From the NCBI GenBank assembly GCA_022827195.1, contig JAJDTL010000051.1, positions 1 to 64,000 of the forward strand: a stretch of 64,000 bases of DNA, written 5' to 3'. The stretch is from Caldilineaceae bacterium. GTDB taxonomy: Bacteria; Chloroflexota; Anaerolineae; Caldilineales; Caldilineaceae. Each line of letters begins with the position of its first letter. The first letter of the stretch is position 1. The notes under the pieces were generated by a model that saw nothing but the letters and a program-made list of their open reading frames with translations, did no database searches and was not told the DNA's origin. The position numbers and the translations under genes are program-made. Of this stretch, positions 58,592-64,000 are shown one piece after another.

Positions 58592-59608
58592 TCAGACCGC
58601 TTCCGCGCCCGCCAGGTCGAGCTCTTCGGCAAAGTGGCAGGCGACAAACCGCCCGCCCGCGGCGCCGCGCAACTCCGGCGTCTCCTCGCGGCAGCGCTCC
58701 TGGACATAGCGGCAGCGCGGATGGAAATAGCAGCCGGACGGCGGATTGGAAGGATCGGCCACCTCGCCCTCCAGCACAATCCGCTCGTGCTGGCCGTGGG
58801 CGGGACCGGCGGTGTGGACGGCCGAAAGGAGTGCTTCGGTGTAAGGATGGAGTGGCTTACGGTAAAGGTCGTCGGCCTCGGCCAGCTCGACCAGCTTACC
58901 CACGTACATCACCGCCACCCGGTCGCTAATGTGCTTGACGACGCCGAGATCGTGGGCGATAAAAAGATAGGTCAGGTCCAGCTCCCGCTGCAGAAACTTC
59001 AACAGGTTCAGGATCTGCGCCTGCACCGAGACGTCCAACGCTGAGACCGGCTCATCCGCGATCACCAGCGTCGGGTTGAGGATCAGCGCGCGGGCAATGC
59101 CGATGCGCTGGCGCTGACCGCCGCTGAACGCATGAGGATAACGCGTGACGTACTCGGGACGCAGGCCGACCAACCGCAGCATCTCCACGACCCGGTCCTC
59201 CAGCTCGGACCCCCGGGCCATTCCATTCAGCCGCAGCGGCTCGCCGACAATATCCAGGATCGTCTTGCGCGGGTTCAACGACGAATAGGGGTCCTGAAAG
59301 ATCATCTGCAGGTGCGAGCGCACCGGCCGCAGCGCCGCGTGGTCCATTGCCGCCAGTTCGTAGTTCTCGCCCTCTTCGCCGTGCGGACGAAAATGGACCG
59401 CCCCGGCCGTCGGCGCGTAGAGGCGCATGATCAGCCTGCCCACAGTCGTCTTGCCGCAGCCGCTCTCGCCCACGAGGCCCAGCGTTTCTCCCTTATGCAA
59501 GGTGAAGTCGACCCCGTCTACCGCCTTGATGTGGCTGACCACCTTCGAGAACAGTCCCGAGGAGATGGGAAAATGCTTTTTCAGCCCGCTGACTTCGAGC
59601 AGCGGCAA
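58592..59608 (-). CDS. Oligopeptide/dipeptide-type ABC transporter ATPase (DppF/OppF)
   Basis: A 338-residue ATPase. Walker A is [11 protein letters not shown] (about residues 48-58), the signature LSGGQ-like stretch reads [15 protein letters not shown], and Walker B is [16 protein letters not shown]-terminal oligopeptide-transporter extension follows ([19 protein letters not shown]). The start is a TTG with AAGG before it; it leaves a 13-base gap to the preceding ATPase gene. It pairs with the next ATPase as a heterodimer. Confidence 0.92.
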   Translation of the reverse strand: MPLLEVSGLKKHFPISSGLFSKVVSHIKAVDGVDFTLHKGETLGLVGESGCGKTTVGRLIMRLYAPTAGAVHFRPHGEEGENYELAAMDHAALRPVRSHLQMIFQDPYSSLNPRKTILDIVGEPLRLNGMARGSELEDRVVEMLRLVGLRPEYVTRYPHAFSGGQRQRIGIARALILNPTLVIADEPVSALDVSVQAQILNLLKFLQRELDLTYLFIAHDLGVVKHISDRVAVMYVGKLVELAEADDLYRKPLHPYTEALLSAVHTAGPAHGQHERIVLEGEVADPSNPPSGCYFHPRCRYVQERCREETPELRGAAGGRFVACHFAEELDLAGAEAV

Positions 59609-59621
59609 ACCTTCGCCTACG

Positions 59622-60689
59622 CTATTGATTACTGATTTCCTCTGCGGTTAAAAGGGCCTGGCCTTCTGAGGCCGGCGCCCGCTCGGCGTGCTCCGTATAC
59701 AGCAGACAGCGCACCTCGCGCCCGTCATCAAGCGCGATCGGCTGAGGGACGATCTCATCGCAGACGCCGGGCATGAAGTCGGCGCAGCGAGGATGGAATG
59801 GACAGCCGCTGAGCGTGCTGTACGGGTCCGGCACAACGCCGCGGATCGTCTGCAGCCACTCCCGCTTCTGGTCCATGCGCGGCAGCGACTCCAACAAGGC
59901 GACCGTGTACGGGTGCCTGGGATCACGAAAGATGTCGGCTGCCGTACCCGCCTCCACCACCTTGCCCAAGTACATCACCGCCACCTCGTCCGCCATGTCT
60001 GCCACCACGCCAAGGTCATGCGTGATGAACATGATCGCCATGTCCAGCTCCGCCTGCAGCCCCTGCATCAGCTCAAGGATCTGCGCTTCGGTCGTCACGT
60101 CGAGCGCGGTTGTCGGCTCGTCTGCAATCAGCAGACTGGGGTGGCAGGAAAGCGCCATCGCAATCATAACCCGCTGGCACATGCCTCCGCTCAACTGGTG
60201 GGCAAAGGCTTGCATGCGCTGCTCGGCCAGGGGAATGTGCACCTGCCGCAGCATCTCGACCGCGATCTCCTCCGCCTGGGACGAGGTGACGTCCTGATGC
60301 AGCAGGATGTTCTCGGAGATCTGGTCGCCGATGCGATGGACGGGGCTGAGCGAAGCGCGCGGCTCCTGGAAGATCATGGCAATTTCGCCGCCGCGAATCA
60401 TGCGCATCTCCGGGCCGGTAGCGGGAAGCTGCAGCAGATCTATCTCTGTGCTCTGGCTGCCCTCGTCCGCGCGGGAATAGAGGATCTCGCCGTCAACTGT
60501 ATGGCCAGGTGGGCGCACCATGCGCATGATCGAACGCGCCGTAACGCTCTTGCCGCAGCCGCTCTCCCCCACGACGCCCAAGACCTGCCCGCGACCGATC
60601 GAAAAGGTCGTGCCGTCTACCGCCTTTGCCACGCCTTCGGCCATGAAAAAATGCGTTTGCAGGTTTTTGACTTCGAGGAGCTTGTCCAT
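59622..60689 (-). CDS. Oligopeptide/dipeptide-type ABC transporter ATPase (DppD/OppD)
   Basis: A 355-residue ATPase. Walker [17 protein letters not shown] lies near residues 39-54, the signature is [15 protein letters not shown] and Walker [15 protein letters not shown]. The C-terminal extension [15 protein letters not shown] holds the cysteines that bind an Fe-S cluster in related DppD proteins. An ATG with GAGGAG upstream is the start. A 68-base gap with heptamer repeats separates it from the permease gene upstream. Confidence 0.92.
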   Translation of the reverse strand: MDKLLEVKNLQTHFFMAEGVAKAVDGTTFSIGRGQVLGVVGESGCGKSVTARSIMRMVRPPGHTVDGEILYSRADEGSQSTEIDLLQLPATGPEMRMIRGGEIAMIFQEPRASLSPVHRIGDQISENILLHQDVTSSQAEEIAVEMLRQVHIPLAEQRMQAFAHQLSGGMCQRVMIAMALSCHPSLLIADEPTTALDVTTEAQILELMQGLQAELDMAIMFITHDLGVVADMADEVAVMYLGKVVEAGTAADIFRDPRHPYTVALLESLPRMDQKREWLQTIRGVVPDPYSTLSGCPFHPRCADFMPGVCDEIVPQPIALDDGREVRCLLYTEHAERAPASEGQALLTAEEISNQ

Positions 60690-60701
60690 CGCTTGAGCCG
60701 C

Positions 60702-60757
60702 GGCCGGTGGCCGGTTTTGAGCAACTGGTTTGGGCGTCGGTCTGCGGGCGAAACCAG
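60702..60757 (-). repeat. Heptamer pair and hairpin between ABC permease and ATPase genes
   Basis: GGCCGGT occurs twice in tandem (60702-60708, 60709-60715). Next to it CTGGTTT (60725-60731) and AAACCAG (60751-60757) form a seven-base-pair hairpin that touches the permease gene's stop. Both are inside the apparent operon, so they may tune the expression of downstream genes. Confidence 0.55.
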
Positions 60758-61963
60758 CTACAGATCCGCGTAGGGGTCAGCCGCGTCGCGTAGGCCGTCA
60801 CCGATAAAGTTGAAGGCCAGTACCGTGGCAATGACAAACAGCGCCGGCGTCAGAATCCAGGGCCGGATCGCGATCTCGATGACCTGCTGCGCGTCCTTCA
60901 GCATCACGCCCCAACTCACGGTCGGCGACACGAGGCCAAGACCGAGGAAACTCAGGGCCGTCTCGCCCAGGATCATGCCGGGAATGGCCAGCGTCAGCGC
61001 CACGAGAACATAGCTCATGAAGGAGGGAATCAGATGCTGCCAGATCAGATACCACTGGTTGGCGCCCGCGGACTGGGCCGCCAGGACAAAGTCCTCCTCG
61101 CGCAGCGACAGGAACTTGCCCCGGATCACGCGCGCCAGCGTCGTCCACCCCAACAATGAGAGAATGATCGTGATGCCGAAGTAGATGCGCAGTTGGGGCC
61201 AGTCTCCCGGCAGCGCCGCCGCCAGCCCCATCCACAGCGGAATCGTAGGGATCGAACGCAAAAACTCGATCAGCCGCTGGATCAGATTGTCGATCACGCC
61301 GCCGTACAAACCCGAAAGCCCGCCCATCAGCAGGCCGATGAACAGGCTGATGCTGACGCCGACCAGACCGATCGTCAGCGAAATGCGGCCGCCGAAAAGA
61401 ATGCGCCCAAACACGTCGCGGCCAAACTTGTCGCCGCCGAGCAGAAAGATCGGCCCGACCTCCTCGGCGTTCTCGACGCCGTACAGGTGCCAGTCCAACT
61501 TGAAAAGGCCCCAGAGCTTGTATGGGTCCCCCTTGACCAAAACCCTGATCGGATACTTCTGTTCGCGGTCTTCGACAAATTCGCGCGTGAACGTCTCCTT
61601 GTTCGTCTTCATCGTCACTGCATAGACGAACGGACGCTGCCAGCTGCCGTCTTCGCCGCGAAATTGGATCGAACGCGGCGGCATGTAGAGGTGGCCATTG
61701 AATCGGTGCGCCTTGTCATACGGCGCAACCATCGGTGCAAACAGGGCGGCCAGGTAGAGCACAGCTAAGAACCAGAATCCCACGATCGCCAGCTTGTTGC
61801 GGCAGAATCGCATGTACATCAGCTGACGCGGCGTCAGGTATTGTGTGCGGCTCTCGCCAACTGTCCCCTCTGCATCCAAGAGGTCGTCGAAGAACCCGCT
61901 CCCGTACGGGGACGCGGCAGTGCCCTCAGCCCCGGCTCGTCCTCCTTCGGCTGACGCGGTCAT
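60758..61963 (-). CDS. Oligopeptide-type ABC transporter permease (DppC/OppC)
   Basis: A 401-residue permease, about 100 residues longer than typical. The extra length is a periplasmic insert between the first and second membrane segments (from FAPMVAPYDKAHRFNG to IFLLGGDKFGRDVFGR), seen in a subgroup of DppC proteins. FLSLREEDFVLAAQSAGANQ is the coupling loop that contacts the ATPase. GDKFGRDVFGRILFGGRISL is the usual start of the core. It starts at an ATGA overlap with the DppB gene. Confidence 0.9.
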   Translation of the reverse strand: MTASAEGGRAGAEGTAASPYGSGFFDDLLDAEGTVGESRTQYLTPRQLMYMRFCRNKLAIVGFWFLAVLYLAALFAPMVAPYDKAHRFNGHLYMPPRSIQFRGEDGSWQRPFVYAVTMKTNKETFTREFVEDREQKYPIRVLVKGDPYKLWGLFKLDWHLYGVENAEEVGPIFLLGGDKFGRDVFGRILFGGRISLTIGLVGVSISLFIGLLMGGLSGLYGGVIDNLIQRLIEFLRSIPTIPLWMGLAAALPGDWPQLRIYFGITIILSLLGWTTLARVIRGKFLSLREEDFVLAAQSAGANQWYLIWQHLIPSFMSYVLVALTLAIPGMILGETALSFLGLGLVSPTVSWGVMLKDAQQVIEIAIRPWILTPALFVIATVLAFNFIGDGLRDAADPYADL

Positions 61964-62958
61964 GTCGAACCTCGCTCACCGTAGCGAATGCGCGGATCGA
62001 CCCACGCCAGCAGTATATCCGACAGCAGCGTGCCGATCAGCGTCAGGGTACTCAGGATCATGATGAAGCTGGCCGCCAGGTAGAGGTCCTGAGCCATCAG
62101 TGCCCGCCACAGCAGCGGACCTGTTGTCGGCAGATTCAGGACCAGCGCCACCAGCACCGTGCCGGAGACAATCTCGGGCAGCAGCCAGCCGATCGTGCTC
62201 AGAATCGGGTTCAGCGCGACGCGCACCGGGTACTTCATCGTCAGCGGCCCCTCGCGCAGACCCTTCGCCCGCGCCGTCTCCACGTAAGGCCTCCCCAGCT
62301 CATCCAACGTCGTCGCCCGCATCACCCGAATCGTCGCCGCCGTGCCCGCCGTTCCCACGATGACCACCGGCAGCCCCATGTGCTTCAGCATATCCCACAC
62401 GCGCCCCACGCTCCAGGGCGCGTCAAGGTACTCCGGCGAGAATAGCCCGCCCGCGCTCGAGCCGAAATACTTGATGCCGATGTACATGAAGATCAGCGCC
62501 AGCAGAAAGTTCGGCGTCGCCAGTCCGATGAACCCGATAAACGTGAACAGGTAGTCAAACGAGCTGTACTGCCGCACCGCCGAGTAGATGCCGATCGGAA
62601 TCGCCATCGCGTAGACAAACAATAGCGATAGAAGGGACATGATCATCGTCAACATCAGCCGTTCGCCTATCAGCTTGTTAACCGGGCGGTCCCAGTAGAA
62701 TGAGAGTCCCATATCCCCCTGAACGAAGTTCGTGATCCACTTGACGTATTGCATGTACCCGGGCTGGTTCAGCCCGTATTGCATTTCCAGGTCGGCAATC
62801 TCCGCCTCGCTCAAAATCTCGCCGGCCGCGGTCATGTTGGCGACATAGTTCGTTACGTAGTCGCCGGGCGGGAGCTGGATGATCGTAAAGCTCACTATGG
62901 AGATGAGGAAGAGCGTCGGGATAAGCTGCAAGACCCGACGCAGGATGTATTCGCGCAT
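61960..62958 (-). CDS. Oligopeptide-type ABC transporter permease (DppB/OppB)
   Basis: A 332-residue permease with about six membrane segments. The N-terminus REYILRRVLQLIPTLFLISI is typical, as is the coupling region RVMRATTLDELGRPYVETAR and AKGLREGPLTMKYPVR. The family feature of a large loop after the first segment is present. It ends in an ATGA overlap with DppC. A 75-base gap with a long inverted repeat lies between it and the binding-protein gene. Confidence 0.92.
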   Translation of the reverse strand: MREYILRRVLQLIPTLFLISIVSFTIIQLPPGDYVTNYVANMTAAGEILSEAEIADLEMQYGLNQPGYMQYVKWITNFVQGDMGLSFYWDRPVNKLIGERLMLTMIMSLLSLLFVYAMAIPIGIYSAVRQYSSFDYLFTFIGFIGLATPNFLLALIFMYIGIKYFGSSAGGLFSPEYLDAPWSVGRVWDMLKHMGLPVVIVGTAGTAATIRVMRATTLDELGRPYVETARAKGLREGPLTMKYPVRVALNPILSTIGWLLPEIVSGTVLVALVLNLPTTGPLLWRALMAQDLYLAASFIMILSTLTLIGTLLSDILLAWVDPRIRYGERGST

Positions 62959-62968
62959 GAATTCAGTA

Positions 62969-63028
62969 GCCAGTGGCCAGTGATTGGCAGCTGCTTCCTA
63001 CGCTTGCCGCCAGTCACCGGCCACTGGC
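62969..63028 (-). repeat. Long inverted repeat built from heptamers
   Basis: Left arm 62969-62991 and right arm 63006-63028 pair over 23 positions with two mismatches and one G-U. The left arm contains GCCAGTG twice in tandem (62969-62975, 62976-62982). It lies between the binding-protein stop and the DppB start, a usual place for a transcript-stabilising hairpin that keeps the binding protein more abundant. Confidence 0.7.
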
Positions 63029-63033
63029 GTTGA

Positions 63034-64000
63034 CTAGCTCTGCTTGTAGAAGAACTGCTCCGGATGCACCGGAACCGCCCGGATTACCGAGAAGCCCCAC
63101 ACACCGTCGTCGGGGAAGTTTGTCAGGTTCTTCTTCATTACCACCGGCTTGGGGATGCCAACCGTGCCGAAACCGGGCAGGAAGTCATAGAACCACTCCC
63201 ACAGCTCGCGCGCAATCGCAACGTGCTCCTCTTCGGTCACCGCGTCAATCATCTCCTGCCAGCGCTTGTGGACCCAGGCCACCTCCTCCGGCGGCTCCAT
63301 GGCGAGCTCATTCTCGTGGTCGCCGTCCAGCCAGATGTCCCACGCCTTGCCCCACGGCACGTTGCACTGGCCGGGGTGGTTCAAGCGAGAGCACCAGACC
63401 CAGGTTATGTCGGAAATATCGCCTTCCCAGCCCGACATACCGGTGTCGTTGGCATTCACCAATTCGACCAGATGTGAGCGATTGATCGGGCGGATCACGG
63501 GATCGAGACCGACCGCGCGCCACTGCTCAACCACGAGCTCGAAGACATCGACAATGTCGGCCTGCTCTGTATCAAGCTGGATCACCCAACTGATGCGGGA
63601 GCCGTCCGGAAATAGGCGGAAACCCTCGCCGTCCTTCTCCGAATAACCCGCGGCGTCCAGCAGCTCCATCGCCATGTCAGGGTCGAACTGCGCCCAGTGG
63701 TTCTCGTCGCCCTCCTGGTAGTACTTCGAATTCGGCCACGCCGCCCATTGCCGCGGCTCACCCAAACCGAAGTAGACCACGTCGTTGATCTCCTCTCGGT
63801 TGACCGCCACCGACATGGCGTGACGGACGTCCTTGCTGCCGAAAAACTCGCGCACCTGCGGGTCCTTATGCGTAAGGTTGGGCACGATGATCGTGCGCCC
63901 TGGGAAGGTCGACTTCCACATCTTGATCTTCAGTTCCGCCGACTCCAGGTTGGCCATGTACAACTCCATGTTGGCCAGGTCCGCCTGCCGACCCGAGAAC
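63034..64000 (-). CDS. Family-5-type ABC substrate-binding protein, C-terminal part
   Basis: The frame is open to the end of the window, so only the last 321 residues or so are seen and the N-terminal signal is outside. This is the peptide/nickel/oligosaccharide class (SBP family 5): KDPQVREFFGSKDVRHAMSV and NREEINDVVYFGLG are the conserved region before the second lobe, and FDPDMAMELLDAAGY is typical of the hinge. VPWGKAWDIWLDGDHENELA belongs to the longer-type members found in Chloroflexota. The ligand is not clear; a downstream propeller resembling sugar-acid enzymes suggests an oligosaccharide as well as a peptide. Permease and ATPase genes follow. Confidence 0.9.
   Translation of the reverse strand, partial: FSGRQADLANMELYMANLESAELKIKMWKSTFPGRTIIVPNLTHKDPQVREFFGSKDVRHAMSVAVNREEINDVVYFGLGEPRQWAAWPNSKYYQEGDENHWAQFDPDMAMELLDAAGYSEKDGEGFRLFPDGSRISWVIQLDTEQADIVDVFELVVEQWRAVGLDPVIRPINRSHLVELVNANDTGMSGWEGDISDITWVWCSRLNHPGQCNVPWGKAWDIWLDGDHENELAMEPPEEVAWVHKRWQEMIDAVTEEEHVAIARELWEWFYDFLPGFGTVGIPKPVVMKKNLTNFPDDGVWGFSVIRAVPVHPEQFFYKQS

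Noticed and set aside
1-64000. CRISPR arrays, insertion sequences, rRNA and tRNA genes
   Set aside because: No regularly spaced direct repeats of 25-40 bases, no transposase motifs, and no rRNA or tRNA consensus were found on reading through both strands.

Overview
The window is GC-rich bacterial DNA packed with short operons whose genes often overlap by four bases (ATGA, GTGA, TTGA). No rRNA, tRNA, CRISPR array or insertion sequence was recognised. The gene mix points tentatively to Chloroflexota, perhaps the Caldilinea/Anaerolinea side: many Gfo/Idh/MocA dehydrogenases and sugar isomerases, CoxL-type molybdoenzymes, an NMT1/THI5-like importer, a subtilase with a Thr/Pro-rich tail, a MutL-related membrane cluster and an AAA-type ATPase fused to a winged helix. 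This assignment is an inference from gene content only; no marker gene settles it.

Layout. 1-6598: a truncated CoxL-type subunit, then CoxM and CoxS, a polytopic membrane protein, a second complete CoxL-type subunit and a nucleotidyltransferase. 6707-15632: a small secreted coiled-coil protein, then a reductive-pyrimidine-type pair (beta-ureidopropionase-like nitrilase and dihydropyrimidinase) with a two-permease ABC importer, interrupted by a sulfatase gene on the other strand. 15717-19123: Uma2 nuclease, NmrA-type reductase, sugar isomerase and a Gfo/Idh/MocA dehydrogenase. 19281-22463: a lipoprotein with FlgD-like Ig domains and two GT2 glycosyltransferases. 22515-28230: tyrosine recombinase, N-acyl-D-amino-acid deacylase homologue, subtilase and aminotransferase.

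28399-33718: gatC-gatA behind a long structured leader that contains an intrinsic terminator, divergent from an AAC(3)-family acetyltransferase; then an SDR and an acyl-CoA dehydrogenase. 34552-39985: an assimilatory nitrate operon (nirA, NarK-type transporter, NarB/NasA-type reductase). 40049-45302: methyltransferase plus DUF2905 protein, a LysM/PA14 protein with three C-terminal repeats, and murJ. 45314-49402: a sugar or polyol catabolic cluster (isomerase, two Gfo/Idh/MocA proteins, PhyH dioxygenase).

50030-56652: a seven-gene, tightly coupled operon of mostly uncharacterised membrane proteins, a zinc-ribbon protein, a degenerate MutL-like protein and an ATPase-winged-helix protein. This is the best candidate for an undescribed system. 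56811-64000: a small PH-like membrane protein, then on the minus strand an oligopeptide-type ABC importer (binding protein cut by the window end) followed by a beta-propeller protein.

Promoters here seem to follow one pattern: a TTGTTN or TTGACN -35 box, a 16-18 base spacer, and a -10 hexamer often preceded by TGN. Intergenic hairpins and short heptamer repeats of the GGCCGGT/GGCCAGT type recur. Coordinates, motifs and spacings were read by eye. Family assignments rest on recalled motifs, not on searches.
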